Part shown: positions 9,349 to 16,240 of the stretch, in pieces
How the letters are laid out: each line of letters starts with the position of its first letter
How positions within the stretch are numbered: the stretch's first letter is position 1
DNA from: JBBDNV01 sp040877415
Lineage (GTDB): Bacteria > Planctomycetota > Planctomycetia > Pirellulales > PALSA-1355
Reading direction: 5' to 3'
Assembly: GCA_040877415.1 (NCBI GenBank)
Contig: JBBDNV010000210.1
Span: 1 to 45,788 of the forward strand
DNA: 45,788 nucleotides
Made by a program: the position numbers and the translations under genes
The notes under the pieces: model-generated
The model's database searches: none
What the model saw: only the letters and a program-made list of their open reading frames with translations
Told to the model about the DNA's origin: nothing

Positions 9349-9530
9349 TTCCCGCCGCTCTCAAACGTCCCCCCCAAAGCGCGTGGCTCACAGCGAGCGA
9401 GGCACATCGCGGCGAAGACCGCCGATTATTATGGAGCCGGTCGCTTGAAGATACAATCGCCCGGCCGGCGGGGATTGCGTCGAGAATGCCCGAACGGGCG
9501 GATCGCAAAAATGAACCGCGGGCGCGCATG

Positions 9531-9595
9531 AAAAAAGCCCTGTCCACCGATCGGACGGACACCGGACGGTGGCGCGCCGCTACGGGTGACAGGGC
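9531..9595 (-). terminator. Rho-independent terminator downstream of the Flp pilin gene
   Basis: On the minus strand GCCCTGTC-type arms pair (9588-9595 with 9538-9545) and are followed by a run of six T. A second inner pairing (CCACC at 9544-9548 with GGTGG near 9568-9572) can shorten the loop. It lies 40 bases past the pilin stop and well before the kinase ATG, so it should separate the two transcripts. Nothing else is seen in 9349-9530. Confidence 0.65.
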
Positions 9596-9634
9596 GTGGT
9601 TCGTCGCCGCTGGGGCGCCAAACCTTTGTCCTGA

Positions 9635-9811
9635 CTAGCTGGCTATCGAATTGGCAGTGTTGGTGAACGACGTTTTGGCGTTTGATCCGAGCGTCGAAAT
9701 GGCCACCAGGCAGACGACAATGATCAGGGCCAGCATGACCGCGTATTCGACGGCGGTCGGGCCCTCTTGGGAACGGATGAAACGGTCAACCCGTTGCAAA
9801 AGCTGTCGCAT
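9635..9811 (-). CDS. flp: Flp/Fap-type IVb pilin
   Basis: A 58-residue protein. The prepilin site is textbook: QEG followed by PTAVEY, giving the G-x4-EY motif of Flp pilins, then a hydrophobic helix (AVMLALIIVVCLVAIST) that forms the pilus core. The short Asn/Ser/Thr-rich tail (TNTANSIAS) is also typical. Prepilin peptidase (TadV/CpaA) cuts after the Gly, and Tad secretion machinery assembles the fibre for adhesion. No tad genes are in the window, so the pilin is an orphan here; solitary flp genes are common in planctomycetes. The start is the ATG at 9811; its 5' region contains the hairpin at 9849-9877 and it is followed by a terminator. Confidence 0.92.
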   Translation of the reverse strand: MRQLLQRVDRFIRSQEGPTAVEYAVMLALIIVVCLVAISTLGSNAKTSFTNTANSIAS

Positions 9812-9848
9812 AAGTTCCTCGCATTATCATGGATGTGAATCGAGAATC

Positions 9849-9877
9849 GAAGCCGCGTTGGAGAACTTCGCGGCTTC
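9849..9877. other. Nine-bp perfect hairpin in the flp 5' region
   Basis: GAAGCCGCG (9849-9857) pairs exactly with CGCGGCTTC (9869-9877), with an 11-base loop. It sits 38 bases upstream of the pilin ATG, so in the flp transcript it would be a leader stem-loop, perhaps stabilising the mRNA. The rest of the gap 9812-10083 is comparatively AT-rich and shows no gene. Confidence 0.5.
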
Positions 9878-10083
9878 CCACCCTGTAAGACGATGTGAAA
9901 AAGGGTAGAATCGTTAGTTTACCATGCAGAGCCTAGAATTTCAAATTCAAAACAGCGGTGGTGCCAGAGATTTCCAGGACCTGACGACGAAACAACTGAA
10001 TTCCGCGAGAATCATCAGCGGAACGTCCGCTCGTAGGGCCCGTTTCCAATGTGTCACGGCCAAACCGCGGCGCCGCACGAGCG

Positions 10084-10491
10084 TCAGCATTCGCCCGCAC
10101 GAAGCAGGTTTTCCAACCGGTCCAGAAACGGACGTTGGTCGGGGTGCAACACTTCGCGGGCCTTGTCGATCGGCACAAACATGGCCCCGTCGACTTCCCA
10201 GGATGCGCAATGCGGGGCGCCTGCTGTGCACCGGCCGGCAAACGCGTGGACGCGCTTGCCGCTCTTGGTGTAGCCGACGAAGCCCAACGGCGCGAGCTCG
10301 CCGGCCGTCACGCCGGTTTCTTCCAGCGTCTCGCGGCGGGCCGCCGCTTCCAGCGATTCGCCCTCGTCGGGCACGCCCTTGGGAATGCTCCACGGCTTGT
10401 GCCGGTTGTAATTGCCCGAGGGGTGCACGATCAGCACTTCGAGCTGTCCCTCGTGATGGCGATACAACAGCGTGCCGGACGATTCAATCAT
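10084..10491 (-). CDS. Nudix hydrolase
   Basis: 135 residues. The Nudix box is intact: GVPDEGE followed by seven residues and then RETLEETGV, matching G-x5-E-x7-REUxEExGU, which binds the divalent metal and the diphosphate of nucleoside diphosphate-linked substrates. The start chosen is the ATG at 10491, whose ATGA overlaps the stop of the upstream beta-RFAP synthase gene; an alternative start 45 bases upstream would lie inside that gene. The N-terminal strand SSGTLLYRHHEGQLEVLIVHPSG and PWSIPKG resemble the NTP-pyrophosphatase (YfcD or DUF4743-like) group. Tight coupling to a methanopterin gene suggests a role in pterin or PRPP nucleotide metabolism, but that is inference from position only. 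Confidence 0.88.
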   Translation of the reverse strand: MIESSGTLLYRHHEGQLEVLIVHPSGNYNRHKPWSIPKGVPDEGESLEAAARRETLEETGVTAGELAPLGFVGYTKSGKRVHAFAGRCTAGAPHCASWEVDGAMFVPIDKAREVLHPDQRPFLDRLENLLRAGEC

Positions 10492-11468
10492 CGTTTCATG
10501 ATCGTCAATGATCGGCGCGTGATGCGGGCGCCCCAAGCGTTGGGTTCGGCAATGATCAACTTGTCCTGCCGGTCGAGACGCCCGCGGATCGATTCGGCCA
10601 GCCGCCGGGCGGTTCGTTCGTTTTCAACGAGGGCGAACACCGTCGGGCCCCACGAGCTCTGGCCCACGCCCTCGACGCCGCCACTGCGAATCGCCTCGAC
10701 CAATTCCGCGATTCGCGGGCTGGCGAACGCGCTCCCCTGCCGGGCGGAAAAACACATGCCTGCCTCGCGGCCGAAGCGATAAACGCTGCGGCTGAACCGT
10801 TCGAACTCGCCGGCTTTGACGGCCGGGACCATCGCTCGCGCCACTTCGCGGCGCAGCTCGTCGCTCGTCGCGAGCCCAACGGGCGGCAAGTCGCGAAAGG
10901 CGCGTTGTTCCGCATCGCCCCACAATCCATGCTCGCCCTCGAGGCAGATCAACACGAACCTCCACTCCCCGGGCAACGCCGCGTGAAACTCGAGCGGCGA
11001 AAGTGTTTCGCCCGGGCATTTACCGCTTTCGACCAAAAAACCGCCGTGCAGGAACCCGTGCGTGCCGATCGCCGAGCGCCCGCCACGCCCCGACAGCGCC
11101 GCAAGCGCCTGGGCATCGAGTGGCTCGCCGCCGCGAAACGCATTCAGGCCGGCCGTCAGCGCAAGGGCCAACTGCGTTCCGGTGCCGAGTCCCACGTGTT
11201 CGGGCGGCGCGTCGACGACTTCGATCCGGCAGGCGGGAAGCGCGCTTTCGTGCCGCTGGCCAGCAAGGCGCTCGACGATCGAGTGCGCGCGGTCGGCCAG
11301 CGGACCGGTGGCCGAAAACGAATCGGCCGCGGCAATGCGCAGCTTCAGTCCGGGTTGATTCACCATCACGCCCGCGCCGCCGAATTGGCGCGCGCTCGGT
11401 TGACCAAACGAGAACATGCCAAAGTGCAGACGGCTGGGCGCGACGACTTCGACTAGAGGCGAGGGCAT
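10488..11468 (-). CDS. Beta-ribofuranosylaminobenzene 5'-phosphate synthase
   Basis: 326 residues, GHMP-kinase fold. Beta-RFAP synthase condenses p-aminobenzoate (or 4-hydroxybenzoate) with PRPP, releasing CO2 and PPi, the first committed step of methanopterin synthesis. Visible signatures: APSRLHFGMFSFG at the N-terminus (the RLHFG motif of this family), the GHMP glycine loop GLGTGTQLALALTAGLN (about 93-109), GRGGRSAIGTHGFLHGGF (about 127-144) and the late VGQSSWGPTVFAL motif. These are specific to beta-RFAP synthases rather than sugar kinases. The ATG at 11468 follows a 160-base gap. The gene is followed by the Nudix gene with a four-base overlap. The pabA/pabB/DHPS-like cluster 3.4 kb away on the same strand would supply its substrate pABA. 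Confidence 0.9.
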   Translation of the reverse strand: MPSPLVEVVAPSRLHFGMFSFGQPSARQFGGAGVMVNQPGLKLRIAAADSFSATGPLADRAHSIVERLAGQRHESALPACRIEVVDAPPEHVGLGTGTQLALALTAGLNAFRGGEPLDAQALAALSGRGGRSAIGTHGFLHGGFLVESGKCPGETLSPLEFHAALPGEWRFVLICLEGEHGLWGDAEQRAFRDLPPVGLATSDELRREVARAMVPAVKAGEFERFSRSVYRFGREAGMCFSARQGSAFASPRIAELVEAIRSGGVEGVGQSSWGPTVFALVENERTARRLAESIRGRLDRQDKLIIAEPNAWGARITRRSLTIMKR

Positions 11469-11628
11469 AAAAGACTATTATGCGGCGGATGGCTGGCTGA
11501 GGCCATCACGTTCCGGCTGCGGTTGGAAAAATGGCGCGTAAAGGAATCGTCGCTGTCGCCTGGCACGACGACCACCGCAAAAACTGGGGGTCGAATGGTG
11601 GCCTTGCGCGTGAAGCCGCTCGTGCCAA

Positions 11629-12051
11629 CTACGGATTCGGAGGCGACGTGCAAATGAGCACGACGAGCATCTCCGTGCCGGTATTTTCAATGCCGTGCAG
11701 GCACCACGGCGGCAAGTACACGAAATCTCCCCGCTTGACCGGGCGCGGTCCGCTGCCAAAGGTCATCGTCCCTTGCCCTTCCAGGATCACATAGGTTTCT
11801 TCCGTTTCGTGCGAGCCGGGGGCGAGCAGCGCGTGCGGCGGAACGTAGAACATGACCAGCCCCATGTTCTTCGCCGGAGCGTTGGGGTTGACCGGATGCA
11901 CCACGCGCACGGCCGGCGCCACGCAGTCGGGGTAAACGACCGGCACGCCTTGTTGCACGGTGACGATCATCGGTTCGGGCGGCGTATGGGGCTTGGGAAT
12001 CTTGGGGGGCGCGCCGGTCTGGTAACTGGTGAATTTCGTGAATTTGGCCAT
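11629..12051 (-). CDS. Cupin-domain protein
   Basis: 140 residues forming a single cupin barrel. The metal-binding motif 1 appears as PGSHETEETYVILEG (His and Glu ligands, about residues 78-92) and motif 2 as PPWCLHGIENTG (His ligand, about 114-125). The start at 12051 has AGGA seven bases upstream. It lies 20 bases downstream of an SDR gene in the same orientation, so the two probably form an operon. Small single cupins of this kind act as isomerases, dioxygenases or ligand-binding proteins; nothing in the sequence picks one. Cytosolic: no signal peptide. Confidence 0.85.
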   Translation of the reverse strand: MAKFTKFTSYQTGAPPKIPKPHTPPEPMIVTVQQGVPVVYPDCVAPAVRVVHPVNPNAPAKNMGLVMFYVPPHALLAPGSHETEETYVILEGQGTMTFGSGPRPVKRGDFVYLPPWCLHGIENTGTEMLVVLICTSPPNP

Positions 12052-12071
12052 CGTGTTTCCTTCTTGTGCCG

Positions 12072-12854
12072 TTAGAAGTCTCGTGTGTACCCGGCCGTCC
12101 AGCCGCCGTCGACGACGAGGATGTGTCCGTTGACGTAGCTCGTTTCGGGAGCGGCCAGGAACACCGCGGCCTGGGCCACCTCGTCGGTTGTGCCCGGCCG
12201 TCCCAGCGGAATGTGAGCCAGCAACTGTTTCACCGAATCGCGAAACTTGCCGTCCTGGCCGTAAAACAAATCGCGTGTCCCCCGGGTCATGATCGATCCG
12301 GGAGCGATGCCGTTGACCAGGATTCCCAGCGGTCCCAGCTCAATCGCCATCGCCTTGGTGAGATTGATCACGGCCGCTTTCGCCGCGACGAACGCGCACT
12401 GCAACCGCAACGGAACCAGTCCGGCGATCGAGGCGATATTGATGATCCTTCCTCGACCCTGAGCACGCATGACGCGCGCCGCGGCCTTGCTGACGGCAAA
12501 CAGCCCGTTCAGATCCACGTCCAGCAGGCGATCCCATTCTTCGCGCGGAAACTCGTCGATCGTAACTCGATGGTGGAACGTGTTGACGCCGGCATTGTTC
12601 ACCAAAATGTCGAGCCGTCCAAACTCGCGCGCCGTCGCGTCAATCACGTCGTCAATTTGCCGCTGGTTGGTCACGTCCATTTCTTTGGCCGTGCAGCCCG
12701 ACAAAGTCGCCGCCGCTTCCGCCGCCTTGGGAAAATCGATGTCGGTCAGGACGACCCGCGCCCCGTTGGCGGCCAAGGCTTCGGCAATCGATTTGCCGAT
12801 CCCTTGCGCGGCCCCGGTAACCAGGGCGACTTGATCGTGCAGGTTGACTTTCAT
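12072..12854 (-). CDS. SDR-family oxidoreductase lacking the catalytic Tyr
   Basis: 260 residues from the ATG at 12854. Classical SDR order: NAD(P)-binding TGAAQGIG (14-21), VNNAG (85-89), catalytic-region Ser142, then CAFVAAK where Phe155 takes the place of the catalytic Tyr, with Lys159 kept. Asp in VVLTDID suggests NAD preference. The spacing Ser142-Phe155 (13 residues) and Phe-x3-Lys is exactly that of an active SDR, so the Tyr-to-Phe change is real unless it is a sequencing error (the codon is TTC, one base from TAC). The C-terminus (VNGHILVVDGGWTAGY) is the usual glucose/3-oxoacyl dehydrogenase type. Upstream of the cupin gene, likely one operon. Substrate unknown, and catalysis may be altered or absent. 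Confidence 0.85.
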   Translation of the reverse strand: MKVNLHDQVALVTGAAQGIGKSIAEALAANGARVVLTDIDFPKAAEAAATLSGCTAKEMDVTNQRQIDDVIDATAREFGRLDILVNNAGVNTFHHRVTIDEFPREEWDRLLDVDLNGLFAVSKAAARVMRAQGRGRIINIASIAGLVPLRLQCAFVAAKAAVINLTKAMAIELGPLGILVNGIAPGSIMTRGTRDLFYGQDGKFRDSVKQLLAHIPLGRPGTTDEVAQAAVFLAAPETSYVNGHILVVDGGWTAGYTRDF

Positions 12855-13015
12855 GGCGCGTCGATCACTGGTTATGATTCTCCGCACCCGAATTGGAATG
12901 GCCCGCTGGGCCGCGGTCAAGGATCCTGGCGGTGGCAGCCGTGCTGGACAGCGTTCGGCCAGAAAGCGTACACTACCGCGTAGGGACCGATTCTGCAATT
13001 CGAGGAGGAGAAGCC

Positions 13016-13912
13016 ATGGACGCGTCTCGCCGCCTGATCCTGAGCCTTGCACTTCTGGCGATCGGCTGGCCGGTCGCGACGGCCGGCGGACAGGAGCTCA
13101 AGAGGATCGATCGAACCATCGGCAAGCTGCCCCAACTCCACGAGCCCCTTTACGCCCTGGCGATTCTCGGCGCGAAGAAGGAAACTCGCATGTGGCTCGT
13201 GGTCGACAAATCGTCTCCGCAGTCAACGCAGCACGACGTGCTGTTCATCGACCTCGACGGCGACGGCGACTTGACCGCGGAAAACGAGCGCGTGTCCCAT
13301 CAGGATGCCGAAGGCCACTTCAAGATCCCCGTGCTGGTCGACCCCAAGAGCGGCGTCGAGCACACCGATTTTTCGCTGCGGCTTTCGCCGGGCTCGCACA
13401 TGCTGAGCGTCCGCTGGCGCGGCGGGCACAAGATCGGCGGGGGCTATCCGGTCGACCCCAAAGACGGCTACATGCAGTTTGGCAAGTCGCCCCAAGAGGC
13501 GCCCATCGTCTGGCTCAACGGCGACGGCCCGTTTCGTTTTCAGCCGTGGTACAACGACACGTTGGCCATCGGCGGCGAGACCGACGTGAAGCTGTTTCTG
13601 GGACAAGAAGGCGTGGGGGCGAACGCATTCTGCGCGTTTCAAGAGCACGTTCTTCCCGAAGACGAGTTTGTCGTTGCGATTCTGATCTACACCGACAAGG
13701 ACGGCAAACAGCGCGAGGCGACGAGCAACCTGGACTTGCGCTGCTGAGGCATGCTCTACTACGGCCCGGTCCGGGTCCCCGACGACGCTCGCCCAGGCGA
13801 AGCCATCCTCCGAGCCTATCTGCTGGAGGGCGGCAAATTCGAATCGCTGCCGACCGACATCCCCGTGCACCTGACGGGCGGCGGAGACCAGGCAGATGGA
13901 AACGGTGAGTAG
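13016..13912 (+). CDS. Secreted protein with in-frame TGA; candidate selenoprotein
   Basis: Conventional reading ends at TGA 13745-13747 and gives 243 residues; continuing in the same frame gives 298 residues to TAG at 13910. GAGGAGG precedes the ATG at 13016. Residues 1-26 are a signal peptide (LILSLALLAIGWPVATAGG). FIDLDGDGDLTAENE is an EF-hand-like Ca loop. The rest looks like beta strands. The TGA (codon 244) follows Cys243, and the next 54 codons read YYGPVRVPDDARPGEA and then IPVHL. About 42 of those 54 codons end in G or C, as expected of coding DNA here. The extension stops only 15 bases before the convergent PEP-CTERM gene. A SECIS-like hairpin follows the TGA. From memory (not checked) related planctomycete proteins have Cys at this position. 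Alternatives: nonsense mutation or a genuinely shorter protein. Function unknown. Confidence 0.65.
13763..13777 (+). promoter_or_regulatory. SECIS-like hairpin after the TGA at 13745
   Basis: GGCCCG (13763-13768) pairs with CGGGUC (13772-13777), including one G-U pair, around a three-base loop GUC. Counting the U of UGA as 1, the loop is at 25-27. Bacterial SECIS elements (E. coli fdhF) present G-U in the apical loop at about 23-24. GC-rich DNA forms hairpins readily, so the weight comes from the match to the SelW-like gene's hairpin. Confidence 0.45.
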
Positions 13913-13927
13913 ATCGACTCGCCGCCG

Positions 13928-14626
13928 TTAGCGCGGCCGCCCGGCCGTTCGCCGCGCGAGCCGCCGGACGAAACCGACGAGAGCACCGAGCGCCATCGCG
14001 CCCAGGGCAATGCCCGAGGGTTCCGGAGTCGAAAAACTAACCCCGTAGAAGCCAGTCGTCGCGACTGAAAAACTGGTTGGACGGACGAAGCCCGATCCAA
14101 TCGTTGAGAACGTGGCGTCGATGTAACCAATTCGGGAATCAACCACTTGAGTCACGTCATCTGCCAGACGATCCCCGCTATTGCTGAAGTTTTCTCCTCC
14201 CACGATGTAGCCTGCGCCCGGCGCCAAGACAAGGGGCGCGATGGCAATTGTTCTGAACTGACCGTCGAGCGGAGCCGCTACGCCGGCGGGAATCAGAACG
14301 CTATCCAACAGCGTGCCGGCCGGATTCCATATCCCCACGGTATGAGAACGACCAAGGCCGTTGGCGCCCTCGTCAAACCATCCCAGCCCAACGACCGTAA
14401 TCGGATTGAGCACGTCGAACTGCCAACCCACGGACTGATCTTGATTCGTGCCGGATCCGCCCGTCGCCTCATTAAACGTCAGCACCGGAACAGCTAGGAC
14501 GTTTCGTGTCGCCGCGACCCCCGAGATCAAGGCGGCGGCCAAAACCAATGCGAACCAGTATGCGGTTGTCCGAAACTCCTCCGGCGTGGTGCATGCTCGG
14601 TCGCTGCGAGTGGTCACTGTCAACAT
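13928..14626 (-). CDS. PEP-CTERM sorting-domain protein
   Basis: 232 residues from the ATG at 14626, which has AGGAG at good spacing; the open frame upstream has no coding character. An N-terminal hydrophobic segment (YWFALVLAAALISGVAATRNVLA) is a signal peptide. The body resembles the DUF4082-type beta-sandwich: GWQFDVLNPITVVGLGWFD and HTVGIWNPAGTLLDSV. The C-terminus is a complete PEP-CTERM tripartite signal: TPEPSG, a hydrophobic helix (IALGAMALGALVGFV) and an Arg-rich end (RRLARR). Such proteins are cleaved and anchored or released by exosortase, usually with exopolysaccharide production. No exosortase is in the window. A candidate promoter lies 223 bases upstream. Confidence 0.9.
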   Translation of the reverse strand: MLTVTTRSDRACTTPEEFRTTAYWFALVLAAALISGVAATRNVLAVPVLTFNEATGGSGTNQDQSVGWQFDVLNPITVVGLGWFDEGANGLGRSHTVGIWNPAGTLLDSVLIPAGVAAPLDGQFRTIAIAPLVLAPGAGYIVGGENFSNSGDRLADDVTQVVDSRIGYIDATFSTIGSGFVRPTSFSVATTGFYGVSFSTPEPSGIALGAMALGALVGFVRRLARRTAGRPR

Positions 14627-14848
14627 GGTCGATCTCCTAATGCAAAGGTGCGTATTATTTGCGCGCTGAAACGCGAACACGGTGTCGCAGAACGGGTGGC
14701 CGCCGAGAGGCGAGTGCCAAAAGAAACCCCACGCGGTGCAAACCACAACGTGGGGAATGGCGGCGATCAGATTAAATTCGTGAGCGGCCCTGTAGTTGCA
14801 GTCCAGGATATGGAATCTGCACGCGTGCCCCTAACATCCACGAACGCC

Positions 14849-14876
14849 ATTATGTTAACGGCAGGGTCATTGTCAA
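14849..14876 (-). promoter_or_regulatory. Candidate sigma70 promoter for the PEP-CTERM gene
   Basis: On the minus strand a perfect TTGACA (14876-14871) is followed, 16 bases later, by CATAAT (14854-14849). Transcription would give a leader of roughly 215 bases before the ATG at 14626. I see no gene or clear riboswitch fold in 14627-14848. Confidence 0.55.
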
Positions 14877-14912
14877 GAGGATAATGGAAGAAAATCTTGC
14901 CGGCCCCTCGCG

Positions 14913-15479
14913 TCAGCGGGCGTAGCGGGCCCGGACGAAATCGCTGAGAAACTCGAACGCCCGCCCTTCGGCGGGGCCGCCGGTCTTGTCGACGAGAACC
15001 TTCAGCCGCTCAAATTCTGACAGGACCTCCGCGGCGGGCAGGAACTCGGTGCGCGTGGCTAGGATCGCCGCTTCGACAACCGCGTGCTTGGCGCGGTTAA
15101 AACCGAAAAAGTCGCGCTGGCGGCCCCGCGCAACCACGTCGCAGACGATTTCGGTCCGCTGGCGGGAATCATCGAGCGAGCGGACGCGAAACGCGTACCA
15201 GCGGCACGCGCCGGAGAGAATCCTTCCGTCCACGGCTTGCGCCGGTTCCATCGGCGGCAGCGGATCGGGTGTGCCGACGGCCGCCCGGGCCAAAAGCTCG
15301 ACGTCGTCCGTGACGTGAAACACCCCCTGTCCGGTGCGTTTCAGGTTTTGATAAGTCGTCGAAGTTTGATACGGCTTGAGCACCAGGCAGTCGATCGCCG
15401 GGTTCACCTTGGGGCCCATCGGCGAGATATTGACCGCGCCGTCGGCCGACAGCGTCGTGACGATTCCTTCGAGAATCAA
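14913..15479 (-). CDS. DUF447 family protein (H4MPT-associated)
   Basis: 188 residues starting with TTG at 15479, chosen because GGGAG lies seven bases upstream and the protein then begins ILEGIVTTLS, the usual DUF447 N-terminus; there is no ATG nearby. The fold resembles flavin-binding split barrels: NISPMGPKVN near residue 20, TYQNLKRTGQGVFHVTDD near 43-60, and a helical C-terminal third. DUF447 genes are found in archaea and bacteria that use tetrahydromethanopterin and cluster with its biosynthetic genes; the exact reaction is, to my knowledge, unassigned. Last gene of the minus-strand cluster, 30 bases after pabA. Cytosolic. Confidence 0.83.
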   Translation of the reverse strand: MILEGIVTTLSADGAVNISPMGPKVNPAIDCLVLKPYQTSTTYQNLKRTGQGVFHVTDDVELLARAAVGTPDPLPPMEPAQAVDGRILSGACRWYAFRVRSLDDSRQRTEIVCDVVARGRQRDFFGFNRAKHAVVEAAILATRTEFLPAAEVLSEFERLKVLVDKTGGPAEGRAFEFLSDFVRARYAR

Positions 15480-15509
15480 TGTTGCGCTCCCGGCTTCGAA
15501 GCGAATCGG

Positions 15510-16172
15510 CTAAAACGTGACTGGCGTCGTCGGCAGCGGCGGACCGGCGACCGCCGGCTCGGCCCGTTCGTCGTCGATGCGGGGCACTTCGGCGCAGACG
15601 GCGATTCCCGCCAATCGCAAAAACGCCGCCAAAAGATCGTAGCCGCTGTCGGTCAGAATCGATTCCGGATGAAATTGCAGTCCCACGACGGGCAGCTCGC
15701 GATGCGCAATCGCCATGATCGTGCCGTCGGCCGTGTGCGCGGTCGCTTCCAACTCGGCCGGCAGCGACGCCCCATCGACGACGAGCGAATGATAACGGCA
15801 GGCCACGATCGGGCTTTCCAGGCCGGCAAAAACGCTTTTGCCGTCGTGAAAGATCTGGGACGTGCGGCCGTGCATCGGCTCGCTGGCGCGCACAATCCGA
15901 CCGCCAAACGCGGCGCCGATCGCCTGATGGCCCAGGCAAACGCCCAGGATCGGCACCTTGCCGGCCAACTTTCGTACCACTTCCAGCGAACAGCCGGCTT
16001 CGTTCGGCGTGCATGGACCGGGCGACAAGACGACGGCGTCGGGCCCGAGCGCCGCGATCTCGCGCGGACCGGTCGCGTCGTTGCGCACCACGCGGGTCGA
16101 GTGGCCCAATCGCTCGAAGTAGCGCGCCAGGTTGTACACGAAGCTGTCGTAATTGTCGACGAGCAGTATCAT
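15510..16172 (-). CDS. pabA: Aminodeoxychorismate/anthranilate synthase, glutamine amidotransferase subunit
   Basis: 220 residues from the ATG at 16172 (GGAAG upstream). Class I glutamine amidotransferase: starts ILLVDNYDSFVYNL, the standard PabA/TrpG N-terminus; oxyanion motif SPGPCTPNEAG (50-60); nucleophile Cys79 in GVCLGHQAIG; catalytic His168 and Glu170 in QFHPES. It produces ammonia from glutamine for the synthase subunit. In many bacteria one protein serves both pABA and tryptophan synthesis, but the adjacent synthase subunit is of PabB type, so pABA is the likely product here. Same strand as pabB with a 68-base gap that contains a REP-like palindrome, which may separate their expression or mRNA stability. 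Confidence 0.93.
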   Translation of the reverse strand: MILLVDNYDSFVYNLARYFERLGHSTRVVRNDATGPREIAALGPDAVVLSPGPCTPNEAGCSLEVVRKLAGKVPILGVCLGHQAIGAAFGGRIVRASEPMHGRTSQIFHDGKSVFAGLESPIVACRYHSLVVDGASLPAELEATAHTADGTIMAIAHRELPVVGLQFHPESILTDSGYDLLAAFLRLAGIAVCAEVPRIDDERAEPAVAGPPLPTTPVTF

Positions 16173-16192
16173 CTTGGATTTCTTCCGTGTGC

Positions 16193-16215
16193 CACGGGTG
16201 GCTTGCCCACCCGTG
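16193..16215. repeat. REP-like palindrome between pabB and pabA
   Basis: CACGGGTGG (16193-16201) and CCACCCGTG (16207-16215) form a perfect nine-bp hairpin around CTTGC. It is followed by CTGCCGGCACTGCTGGACAAG-like sequence that resembles the fragment at 27163. A degenerate copy lies at 35740. No T-run. I read it as a dispersed planctomycete-type repeat inserted inside the operon. Confidence 0.7.
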
Positions 16216-16240
16216 CTGCCGGCACTGCTGGACAAGCCTC

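Noticed and set aside
14627..14848. Sigma54-type promoter upstream of the PEP-CTERM gene
   Set aside because: No TGGCAC-N5-TTGC match with correct spacing was found.
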